Positions 22,209-31,963 of a stretch of DNA of 64,000 bases are shown piece after piece. Origin of the DNA: Phascolomyces articulosus (lineage: Eukaryota; Mucoromycota; Mucoromycetes; Mucorales; Lichtheimiaceae); assembly GCA_025677815.1 (NCBI GenBank), contig JAIXMP010000059.1:84601-148600 (forward strand), written 5' to 3'. How positions within the stretch are numbered: the first letter of the stretch is position 1; each line of letters opens with the position of its first letter. Below the pieces are notes generated by a model that was not told where the DNA came from, ran no database searches, and was given only the letters and a program-made list of their open reading frames with translations. The position numbers and the translations under genes were made by a program.

Positions 22209-24275
22209 CTACTTTATCAAATAAGCTAATTCCATTTGTTCTCTTGTTGTCACAGTTGTTGAGCTACCATTGGTGGCAACATTCGTCGTTGATGATTCTG
22301 CGGGCACAGTAGATAACCCATTCATCTCGTTTTTTCCTTCTACATACCCAAATAACACATCGTGATGTGATTGAGAAATATCATCTTCATCTGGGGATGA
22401 TCGAGTCATTGGATGAAATTTAAAATGAAGACTTCTTTGGCAGGAGAATGTAATCATTTGATATATAGCTCGTACAATTCCCAAGCCACTGGTAATGCAA
22501 GTCAATAATACAGATGCCACTGGTGCATGCAACATCATTAAATAGATCGCCACTACAGTATGGGGTATGTCAGCAATAAGGACCTTAATCCAACTGAGGA
22601 CGACGGGGATACGATGCTCAATTGGAAGACGGTAAGCAGACAAATTCAACATTCGTACTTCATACAAAGCAAAATTATTCAAATCCAATGTACAAAGCAA
22701 AAAGACAGGCCAGGTCCGACGAATGACAAGGATGCTGAAACGATGGCAACAATAGCGATAAAGGAAACCGTTGGCAATAAGATAAATACCAGTAGTAATG
22801 ACAAGAACAATAAGGGTGGTTGGATAAAGTGGTATTTGTATGCCCAGATAAACAATCATAGTAATCAAATTAATACCACTAAAAACGGAATAAAACACGC
22901 GGAGCCAGATACCAAATGAGGTATGTTGATGCTTTTTCACCAAAATATAAATCCATATGAATACAATAAGAACCAGACAAGATGCAACCACAATCCATTG
23001 AATCGTGTACCGGCGCATGATATCTCCAAAACTTGGCACAAGATTGCAATGCTGGCATACATCCCATGGATTTCCGATGCCGGAACACAAGATTGGGTTA
23101 CCATCCAAATTACATGCTATTGTATCGCGCAGTGAAGAAGGGATTTTGCCTGTTAATTCATTACCGGATAAGTCGATATCATTGAGCTGTGAACTTGATA
23201 AACCTTCATCATCGTCACTGGAATTTTTACTGGGAAAATCGCCATGGATTTTATTCCCTGTCAAATTTAATGTCGTAAGTGGTAGTGTGCTGAGTATATT
23301 TGCTGGCATAGCATCTACTATGTTGGTATGGTAGGAGAGGGACGATAAATGCTTTAGTTCACTAAGCCATGTTGGAAATGTGGCACGCTGCTGTTGATGT
23401 TGATTATAAGCCGTCGCTACGGTCAAGCTTTGCAAATATTGCCCCAGTGTTGGTACCATTATTGGTGCAAGCCATTTAGAAACGTCGAATGTAGGGTCAT
23501 TTATTTGAATATCTAGTTGCGTCAGTTTCGTACAATTTGCCAACCATGAACCGTCACTATCATTCATCAATGGTGATGATGGTGCAATATCTAGTGTAAG
23601 ATTCGTTAATGACCCACATAGAGAGGTGAGAGCGATGGATGAAGACGATGATCCGTTAGTATTGCCTTGTCCCTGCTGCCAACGGGTACCAAGCAAAATA
23701 AAGTTTTTTACAGATGGAAACGCGTCTGGTATCCATGTTGGAATGAAATTACTATCAGAAAGATCTAATATATTTATAGATGGTGATATGGTATTATTCC
23801 CAAGACTGGGGAAAGTAGAAGAAAACTGAGTGCCTCGAATTTCTAATGATGCTATTAGGGTTAAGTGATTGAATAAACTGGGTGATGAAAAAAATGACGG
23901 GCATAATGATTGATCAATATAATAGTTTAACGTCAACTTTTCGATTTTAGTAAGTTTTGAAAGAATAGATACAGTGCTGTTGTCACATATTATACTGGTG
24001 CTGCTGTCTTGCTGGTGCTCTTCTTGACTACTGTATTCTAATGCTGTGATTTCTTTTTGGTCATTACAAGTAATTTGTAGCCCTTGAAATGCTGTGTTGC
24101 AGCAAAATGACGGTTCGTTATTATTGTTTGGAGTTCCAATAAAGTGAGCCCATAAAGTTTGGCACATCTCTGTCGTTGCATAATCCTGCTGAGCCTTTAC
24201 TATTTGAATAAAAAAAGCTGCGAAATATATGGCTAACACCAAAGATAATGGTTGTTGCAGGATCGCCATTAACAT
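22209..24275 (-). CDS. Secreted-LRR, multi-pass membrane protein
   Basis: A single uninterrupted ORF of 688 residues. It starts with a hydrophobic signal sequence (PLSLVLAIYFAAFFIQIVKA). An extracellular region of about 390 residues follows with leucine-rich repeats of the plant receptor-like type (SLGNNTISPSINILDLSDSN, LTTLNLTGNKIHGDFP, LNDIDLSGNELTGKIP), many N-glycosylation sequons and a Cys-rich cap (CNLDGNPILCSG, DVCQHC). A strong transmembrane helix (WIVVASCLVLIVFIWIYILV) and about five further hydrophobic helices make the C-terminal half multi-pass, ending in a Ser/Thr-rich cytoplasmic tail. There is no kinase domain, so this is not a receptor kinase. Similar LRR-plus-multipass architectures occur in Mucoromycota and have no assigned role that I know of. 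Surface sensing or adhesion is a guess. Confidence 0.75.
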   Translation of the reverse strand: MLMAILQQPLSLVLAIYFAAFFIQIVKAQQDYATTEMCQTLWAHFIGTPNNNNEPSFCCNTAFQGLQITCNDQKEITALEYSSQEEHQQDSSTSIICDNSTVSILSKLTKIEKLTLNYYIDQSLCPSFFSSPSLFNHLTLIASLEIRGTQFSSTFPSLGNNTISPSINILDLSDSNFIPTWIPDAFPSVKNFILLGTRWQQGQGNTNGSSSSSIALTSLCGSLTNLTLDIAPSSPLMNDSDGSWLANCTKLTQLDIQINDPTFDVSKWLAPIMVPTLGQYLQSLTVATAYNQHQQQRATFPTWLSELKHLSSLSYHTNIVDAMPANILSTLPLTTLNLTGNKIHGDFPSKNSSDDDEGLSSSQLNDIDLSGNELTGKIPSSLRDTIACNLDGNPILCSGIGNPWDVCQHCNLVPSFGDIMRRYTIQWIVVASCLVLIVFIWIYILVKKHQHTSFGIWLRVFYSVFSGINLITMIVYLGIQIPLYPTTLIVLVITTGIYLIANGFLYRYCCHRFSILVIRRTWPVFLLCTLDLNNFALYEVRMLNLSAYRLPIEHRIPVVLSWIKVLIADIPHTVVAIYLMMLHAPVASVLLTCITSGLGIVRAIYQMITFSCQRSLHFKFHPMTRSSPDEDDISQSHHDVLFGYVEGKNEMNGLSTVPAESSTTNVATNGSSTTVTTREQMELAYLIK

Positions 24276-24460
24276 TTATATTATGTATACGGAATATGTA
24301 CAGAAGAAAAAAAAAGTTAAAGAGAAAGATATCATAAATATAAGGGAAGGTCATGTGATATTTTATACATAAAAAAAGTAGCTTCGCCAAGGGCACCTGT
24401 AAACAGGCTAATTCCTAAAACGGAAAGCAATTTAAGGAAGAAATTCAAACAACAATGCCA

Positions 24461-27400
24461 CTATCGGAACAAAGAACCTTTGCATTCGATCGACCTTTCC
24501 TTCTTTCTTGGCGTTCTTGTTTTTGTAATACTGCATAAGTGACGCATCGTTGGTCTACCATGTGGACAATTCTATTACATCAAAGCAATAAATATTTGTT
24601 ATTAGAAAGAATAAGATGGGTGGTGTAAAGTAATAATAGAAATCAGTAAACTTACCCAAGGTTGATCAATTTCACCCATATGCTGAACAATCTATATTGG
24701 TTGTATTATTTGTTTGTCAATTAAAAAGCTTTACTTATAATAATTTTGGTCGAAATCATAAAATTATTAACGAATACTTTACTTGACACATTTTACGTAT
24801 ATTAAGGCAATGGCCTATCATTACTGAACTTCGACATGCTCGAGAGGCAAACATGGCGCGTGCACGAGAGCATCGTACCATTCGACCGGGTCGTTCCGAT
24901 AGCGCAAATACCAGTTCACTAAAATCTATGATAGTTTATCGTTATTAATAATTTCTTAAATTATTCATTTCCTACCCGTATCCCCTTTGTTAGAAAGTAT
25001 ATATTGATGAATACTTTAAAAAAAAACAAATAGATGGTACCTCTTTTATCAAACAGCACATTTCTAGATATAGGTTGAGAAACAACACGTATTCTTTGGG
25101 TAGGTTCCTTATCTGGATCAATTTCAAGCTCAAAGCCATTTGCACGTAGAATTTCCGCATTTTCTATAGCAACCAATTCTTCAGCAACAGTGAGATCTGG
25201 ATTTTGGGGTCTAAACATATGATTTTAAACCTTCCATTAATGCATGTTTTCTCCAAATATTTATTGATAGTAGGACGTTCCACACCTTTTTTTTTTTTTG
25301 AAAAAAATATAAATTACCTGATCAACCGTTGCCCATCAATAATTGTTGTTAACTGTAAAGTTTCAAAGTTATATTTTTCATCCGATGCATGCTGATCCAC
25401 GATAAATAAATCATCATCAAGCATTGTAATGATAAAGCCAAGATTGAATTGTCCAATCACTTTCATTTTTGCAAAATCCACCTTTGTGATCACCCGACTC
25501 AACACTGCTGTTGCAGCCTCGTTATCATCTGTATTCGTCAAATTCGCGTCATCAAAAGTAGTAACACTTGTTGCAGCGGTGTCGGAGGTGGAGGATGCAT
25601 CAGTATTGGAATACCGTAGTGGTTTGTTTATTGAATTATTGCATACGTCAGGTCGAATAGAGATAGATCTTGTCATACAGCGAGTATACCATGGACCAGG
25701 TGTACCGAATATCACACTTTCATTATCTTGAATTGCAACCCTTGCCAGATTTGCATCTTTTTCATTTTTATTGACTTTAGATTGTTGAAATGCTTGCACC
25801 TCTGATGGTGAAGATGAAGATAATGGTAGGTCTATAGTCGTTTTAGTAGTAGTTACAGACATTGGAACATCACCATCTTCATCAGCTAATTCATCGTCAA
25901 CCTCTTCTTCCCTATCAATGAGTCCATTACGTTGAGTTTCAGAATTTCGTTGTTCATTCGATCTTGAACGTTTATTCATGAAATCCATGATGGTAGTACT
26001 ATTGATTCGTTTTCTACCATTCATGGTTGAACTCGATGATGATGTCCTTTGGTTGGAATAAGTGAAAGATGCTAAAGAAGCACGTGTTACAGGTGCTTTT
26101 GGGCGTGATGATGATATTTGAGGAGCTATAGTCACTCTGGCTGTTGGTGATGTTGGCGTTGACAATGTTGTGTCATCTTCTTGTAACATGTCTGTTTCCA
26201 TTGGGTTTGATATCGGATCAACTGGTTCCACACAAGTTGCATCTGGTAAGGTATCGATAGAATCTTGCCTTTGGCTCGAAGCTATAAAAGATCCTACAGT
26301 AAATGTAGAGCGGGATGGTTCAAGTTGCTCTCGTAGATCGTTCTATATTTGAAGCAGTCCATATTAGCCATATTGTTGAAATAAATAAAAATGGTCATTT
26401 TAAGTATTCACATACGATAATGAACTCGATTATTCTTTGTTCGTCATGTAAAAGAATAGTCCTTTTATCCGGTGTAACATTAACATCATACAAATCTATT
26501 AAATAAATACAGGATGAAACAGCTATTGTAAGTACACAAAACAATGAAATTAATGTACCAAAGAGGGAAAGACTTTTACTAGTTGGAAGTCGGATATCAG
26601 CAACAATGAATGGGTATTGATTAGTAACAAAGGATCGGTATAATTCATTAAATGCTTTCGAAAGCTAATAAAATTGAAAAATATCTGTTAGAAAAATGAA
26701 TATGGATATGGATAGTGATACGTCAGTTTCACACTAACCTTTGGAAGGACACAAGGCCGACCATTGATAAAAAAATATTGTCGATCCCCACTACTACGTC
26801 CATATCCAAACTCAGGTTTTGAAATAAATCCATGAATAATCGGCTGTATCCTGTATAATAAATGGTTTATGTAACATGACCTCACAATATAAAAAGAATA
26901 ACATATAACTAATTCTTTTTGTTACTTACTCTGATTCAATATTATTCCCATGGTGGTTATCTTGATTCAATGCAGTGCGCAAATCGACTTGAAAAAGCAT
27001 GATTTGGGATAATGTTTTTACACCAAAAATATTGGAAATATTTTCACGTACTGCCTTGTTACCGCTGGTGGCGATAGATCGTGTAGTTGCCCTGCATATA
27101 AACATTTGAAAACGCACTATGCTGGTAAATGTCTTTTTTTTCTACAAGTAATTCAAAGTGAAAAAATATATACCCCCGAGAGAGTTGATTCATGGCAGTG
27201 ATTTTTGTATTTTTTGCAATGATCCCATAAGCTTGAATAATAGCAAGAGCTTTTCCATATTCTCGCTTGATATTACGTTTAAATTCTTGCTGTCGAACAG
27301 GCAGTGCGTGAAAAAATTTGGATAATTGGATCGTTGTACCCATCTAAATGATACAGAATGAAATAGAACGCATCATTAGTTCGAGTGAAAACATATAGTA

Positions 27401-28021
27401 AAAATAAAACTAAGAAAATGGTTCACCTACAGCACGAGCAATTGGCGTTTGTGATACAAGATGCCCTTCTGCATCATATACGAGTTTGACACCTCTGGGT
27501 GCTTGATCACTGGTAGCAGTAGTCACAGTCACTTCGCATAATGCACATAAAGAACTCAGAGCTTCTCCTCTAAATCCAAACGTTGTTACACTTTCCAAAT
27601 CCTCAAACCGTTTGATTTTTGAAGTATAATGTTTCAAGGCTAAATAAAAAAAATTACATGTTAATAATTAGTATCCTATATTGTGCAAATATTTATCAAT
27701 TAATCAAATCCAATACTTGCCTAAACTTTCATAGTTTTCAGGTGAAATGCCACATCCATTATCAATAACTTCAAGATTTTCTATACCATTTTCTTTAAAT
27801 TTGATTTCTAAGAAAATAAAAAGCATGAATTCTTTCGATTAATACTGAAAACTAAGAGGGAAGAATTAGTGAACATGTTCCTTTTCCCTACCGATTGATG
27901 TAGCACCAGCATCGAGACTGTTTTCTACAAGTTCTTTGATTGCCATTGCGAGATCAAGTACAACTTGGCCAGAACATATTCTATGTACTGTTTGCTTATC
28001 GATGGCAGAAATTGCACTCAT
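24461..28021 (-). CDS. PMS1: DNA mismatch repair protein PMS1/PMS2 (MutL homologue)
   Basis: Thirteen exons splice in phase: 28021-27892, 27807-27721, 27639-27431, 27343-27174, 27091-26930, 26850-26739, 26664-26580, 26495-26416, 26342-25318, 25210-25041, 24925-24783, 24691-24656, 24571-24461. They give about 839 residues, the usual PMS size. N-terminal GHKL ATPase motifs are [14 protein letters not shown] (about 30), DNGCGIS (about 62) and [12 protein letters not shown] (about 92); DVNVTPDKR follows at about 325. After a low-complexity linker, the MLH3/PMS2-type endonuclease domain has [20 protein letters not shown] (about 660), [12 protein letters not shown] and [10 protein letters not shown] (about 805), so the metal-binding nicking site is intact. 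The protein pairs with MLH1 as MutL-alpha and nicks the nascent strand in mismatch repair in the nucleus. Intron 2 has a GC donor (TTTAG|gcaagt). It is divergent from the phosphate carrier, with an ACGCGT box 70 bp upstream of the start. Confidence 0.95.
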
Positions 28022-28090
28022 GTTTAAATATGCTATTGAAAGAAAAATGGAGCTAAAAGAAAGTTGCGATTCAAAGATGAAATAGAGAGA

Positions 28091-28096
28091 ACGCGT
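28091..28096. promoter_or_regulatory. ACGCGT (MCB-type) box upstream of PMS1
   Basis: Palindromic ACGCGT lies 70 bp upstream of the PMS1 start codon in an otherwise AT-rich genome. In yeasts this MluI cell-cycle box binds MBF and drives G1/S genes including replication and repair genes. The role here is inferred by analogy. Confidence 0.4.
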
Positions 28097-28601
28097 CTTT
28101 TGTAACGGATAGTCAGCGCGACAGGACGCGGCGCAACCTGGCTACAAATGTTATCGGTGTTTTCCAGAATTTTTCTAGCCCCTTAGCTGTGGATATTTTG
28201 CCAATATATTTATTTAGTTTGACTCACACATGTACATGAACATAAAGTATGCATAGAAAGGTCAATATTTGTATTCAAGCTGATAAGCTTTCAATCCAAA
28301 AGGCCTTCATATAGGAAAATAGAAAATTTCCTCGGGTGTTGTTGTTACGACTTATTTATACCCAACAAAAACAAAACAAAACATAAAAAGGATCTAGTCG
28401 TATGATGCTTTCCTAATGGAATTCATGGGATTAGATAGCACTAATGATAACAAAGCTATAATAAATGAAAATGACTGATAAAAGATCCATACAGGGCGGG
28501 TAAAAGTTGAGTGGATGATTTATATTTCCTGATTGCTATATGGACATGTGTTCACTGCGGATGAAATCATCCGAAAATGTTCGTTATTATAATAAAGAAT
28601 G

Positions 28602-28609
28602 TATAAAAG
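28602..28609 (+). promoter_or_regulatory. TATA box of phosphate carrier gene
   Basis: TATAAAAG, 68 bp upstream of the start codon at 28677. A CCAAT sequence and a C/T-rich stretch lie between them, the expected arrangement for a strongly expressed fungal gene. Confidence 0.55.
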
Positions 28610-28676
28610 AGGAGGCCAAACATTGGTTTTTATCCAATAAGCACTTTTCTTTTCCTCTAAACTTGTAAAAATAACA

Positions 28677-29959
28677 ATGGCACCGTACCCTACTGCAACA
28701 AAATATTCGATATCTTCTGTTCAAGAAAAAAAGCCTTTTGCACCAAAACAACCTATTGAAGTAAATAGTAATAGATACTTTGTTACCTGTGCACTTGGTG
28801 GTGTCTTAGCATGCGGGTAAGGTATTAAGTCCTTATACGTATAACAAAACATTTGCGTTTTAGCTTATGAAACTTTCATATATTTTTGTATCATATTTTA
28901 CTGCAGCCCAACACATTCTTTAATGACGCCTTTGGATTTGGTGAAATGCCGATTACAGGTAAATGTTACAATATATAATGAATAGAAGGAATGAAAAAGA
29001 AACCAGTGGTATACTTATATATGCACAACATTATATTTTATAGGTAAAACCAGACTTATACAAAGGAATTTTTGATGGTTGGAAAACTATCATACGTTCT
29101 GAAGGTTTTGGTGGTGTTTTGGTGGGTCTTGGTCCCACTGCCATTGGTTATTCATTCCAAGGAGCTGGAAAATACGGCCTTTATGAATTTTTCAAATACA
29201 AATATGGAGATATTGTTGGTGAAGCCAATGCCCACAGGTATCGTGCATTTCTTTATTTGACAGCCTCTGCCTCAGCCGAATTTTTTGCAGATATCTTTTT
29301 GTGCCCATGGGAAGCCCTCAAAGTTCGTCAACAAACATCGTATCCATCTTTTGCCAGAGGTACAATTGAAGGGTTTCAAAAACTCAAATCATTAGAAGGT
29401 CTGCAGGGATTTTACAAGGGAATTGTGCCTCTTTGGGGTCGACAGATTCCATACACAATGATGAAATTTGCTTCATTTGAAGGTACCGTTGAAATGATCT
29501 ACAAAACGTGCCTGATAAAACCAAAAAATGAGTATAACAAATTACAACAGGTAAATATCATCTGGTCCGCTGTTTAGGAAAGCTGTATATTGCAATTGTA
29601 ACTGATTTATTTTTATTATTGTTTAACAGCTTGGTGTTAGTTTTGCTGGTGGTTATATTGCAGGCATTTTATGTGCAACTGTATCTCACCCAGCTGATGT
29701 TATTGTATCTAAACTAAATAATCTGCCTAAAGCAGAACCAGGTCAAAAGTATCCAGGGCTTTCACAAATTGCTAAGGAACTCGGATGGCAAGGTGTGTGG
29801 AGAGGATTGGGACCTCGTATTATAATGATTGGTACGCTCACTGCACTTCAATGGTTAATCTACGATACCTTCCGAGTATATGTTGGCCTTCAAACTACAG
29901 GCTCAGCAGATGATAAAGCAATTACAACAGAACATTCAGCTGTAAAAATATCAAAATAA
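28677..29959 (+). CDS. Mitochondrial phosphate carrier (SLC25A3/Mir1/Pic2 type)
   Basis: Four exons: 28677-28816, 28907-28958, 29044-29550, 29630-29959, giving 342 residues. There are three mitochondrial carrier repeats, each with the PX[DE]XX[KR] signature: [10 protein letters not shown] (about 60), [10 protein letters not shown] (about 165) and [11 protein letters not shown] (about 255). The sequence [19 protein letters not shown] is characteristic of the phosphate carrier branch. It imports phosphate (with H+) or copper in the Pic2 subtype across the inner mitochondrial membrane, supplying ATP synthase. Mir1 versus Pic2 cannot be settled by eye. No break is seen. A TATA box lies 68 bp upstream. 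Confidence 0.94.
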
Positions 29960-30066
29960 ATAAATGCATTCAACAATTTTAGTCTCCTATGAATTTGTCA
30001 GCAACAGGCATAACTCTTTTGTTGTAAAATATTTTATCCTGCCTTTCATTGATTGTCCATAATATA

Positions 30067-30666
30067 ATGGCAACATCAGCTGCAGATCCTGTTCCAGATG
30101 GAAACCTTGAATCTCTGGTTTACCTAGAAGAAATGTAATTAAACTTGCCTTATTTTTATTTGATTCGAAACATACCATTTGGCTCACTTTTTTTTAACAT
30201 CGTTAATTGTATATAATAGGTTTCAACAATGTGGACATGAAGATGGTATACGAGATGGAAAGGAATCGGGTGTTTTAGAAGGGCGAATCTTTGGTTGTGA
30301 GAAATCATTTGAACTTGGTCGTGAAATTGGTTTTTATGACGGCTGTGCTAAGACATGGAAAGAACTTGCTGAACGACACCCAGATAAAATTTCGTCCAAG
30401 TAAGTTGAATTTGATTAAAATATTAATATAAACAACAATGGGTTTTTTTAATAATACTTATACGTGTTTATATATAAAGGGTTCTCAAGAATATTCAAAC
30501 ATTGCAAAAGATGATTGATGAATTTCCTTGCGATAACTGCCCAAACACTGACATGTTTGCTGCTCGAGATAAAATGGCAGCTAAAATGAAAGTGATCATC
30601 TCTTTGCTCGGTGTCAACCAAAAATTCAATAAAGAAAAATCAACAGCAACAGAGTTGATTTATTAA
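30067..30666 (+). CDS. LTO1: LTO1/ORAOV1-like deca-GX3 protein
   Basis: Three exons: 30067-30134, 30220-30399, 30480-30666, giving 144 residues. The second exon carries the deca-GX3 motif (HEDGIRDGKESGVLEGRIFG, then CEKSFELGREIGFYDG), glycines every four residues, typical of the Yae1/Lto1 family. In yeast, Lto1 and Yae1 form an adaptor that recruits the ABC protein Rli1 (ABCE1) to the cytosolic Fe-S assembly (CIA) machinery, so it supports ribosome recycling. The protein ends in ELIY rather than the terminal Trp reported as the CIA-docking residue in yeast Lto1. That is either a lineage difference or a different true 3' exon. The gene starts 107 bp after the carrier stop on the same strand. 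Confidence 0.85.
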
Positions 30667-30843
30667 CATAGATAGGATAGGAACTTGTAAATATATATTT
30701 AGAAAAGTAAAATAGTAACAAAAGTAATAATAATAATAAAAGTACTAATCATGATAGTATTCGAAAGTGGATAAAGATTATGGTGTGTATTGATAATGGA
30801 TATATATATATATATATATAACTATACATTGATCAGATATGGC
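30667..30843. repeat. 3' flank with (AT)n microsatellite
   Basis: Convergent 3' ends of LTO1 (+) and the ML-domain gene (-). A run of TA repeats (about 30801-30820) and an AATAATAATAATA run sit between them. Confidence 0.6.
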
Positions 30844-31506
30844 TCATTGAAGGCTAAAGTTAAGTCGAATACATGTAACAGTTTGATCATGTTGATCTGA
30901 TATGCGAATTGTACCATCCAAAGGCAATTTCGGTATCTCTCGAGGAATTAAAGCTATTATTAGGTTTTGAAACAGTTATTGTTCTGCTTTTATGATTACG
31001 AAAAGATTATAGAAATTTACCTTTTGCTTCAAGCAATAGATCACCAGCACTTAATGGACACTGCTTATGGCCCATGATATCAGAATTCAATACACTACAT
31101 AAGTCTAATTTTTTATTGACTTTGATCATGGAAAGAAGTTTGAGGTCGATCGAAACAGTACCGCCCGTCACCTCACTTACTACAAATGATTAAAGAAATC
31201 AGTTTGCAATCATATCTGTATAGAATCTTTCACCATTTGATTTTCTCCATTTATTGAAATATAATACATACATAGATTACCGTTAATCTTGACACTGATA
31301 TCTTGCCCTGTATGTGGGATAGATGGTGAAATATCAACACCGTTTTTGTATGCTATTAAAGTGTGCGAAGAAGGATTGTCGCATAATGACCAAATGTCCC
31401 CATGTTCTTCAGGTCTCATAAAGGAATGCTGTTGTTCAATAGGTTGTGCTGATGCCAACAAGCAGGTTGCTGCTAGTAAAAAAGCTGTAGTTGAATCGAA
31501 TCGCAT
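30844..31506 (-). CDS. NPC2-like ML-domain lipid/sterol-binding protein, secreted or vacuolar
   Basis: Three exons: 31506-31281, 31179-31021, 30953-30844, giving 164 residues, close to fungal Npc2 and PG/PI transfer proteins. It has a signal peptide (MRFDSTTAFLLAATCLLASA). The mature protein has the ML (MD-2-related lipid recognition) pattern: WSLCDN near the start, HTGQDISVKINVSEVTGGTV, LDLCSVL, HKQCPLSAGD, and a C-terminal TVTCIRLNFSLQ strand. The spaced Cys residues fit ML disulphides. These beta-sandwich proteins bind a sterol or phospholipid in an internal cavity; yeast Npc2 hands sterol to Ncr1 in the vacuole. The ligand here is unknown. Confidence 0.85.
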
Positions 31507-31963
31507 AGGTTACTATTATTTTTCAATTAAAGAAAAAAAGAAGATGCAAGGAAAAGTTTTAGAGCTACATACGGCTGGCTGTGTTCTGAGAAATGAAACC
31601 AACTGGTCGCACAGCACCATATTTGGAAAAGTCTCAACTACTTCTTTGTTTATGCTTACGAAATGGTGATTTGCAAAACATAAAGGTTACACTGATATGC
31701 ATATACATAAACTGTCCGTTTACATCCATCATCAACATAGATACGATTTAATATCAGTTATTTAAGAGTTTTATTATAGATTATTATACAAAATGAATAA
31801 AAAAATGAATGAAAGAGAAAAAAAAGATAAACAAAACTTTTTTATGACAAGTGAAAAGTGTATTTGATGGTGTTACTTTATGTGAATGTATAGATGGAAA
31901 TAAAAGTATAGTAGAAGTGTAGGTGAATGTAAGGTAAGAGTAAATGCTGTTTTGGTTTTGTTT
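31507..31963. other. Intergenic, promoter of ML-domain gene and 3' flank of RPA190
   Basis: Both neighbours are on the minus strand. AT-rich with no ORF of note and no clear motif. Confidence 0.5.

Larger units (their letters stand above)
28022..28676. promoter_or_regulatory. Shared upstream region of PMS1 (-) and phosphate carrier (+)
   Basis: Divergent intergenic region. The PMS1 side is GC-rich (28091-28140, with ACGCGT and GGACGCGGCGC). The carrier side has a TATA box (28602-28609) and a CCAAT motif near 28634. No ORF is seen. Confidence 0.55.

Noticed and set aside
22560..23334. Plus-strand ORFs inside the LRR membrane protein gene
   Set aside because: Antisense shadows of a long minus-strand gene with clear signal peptide, LRRs and membrane helices.
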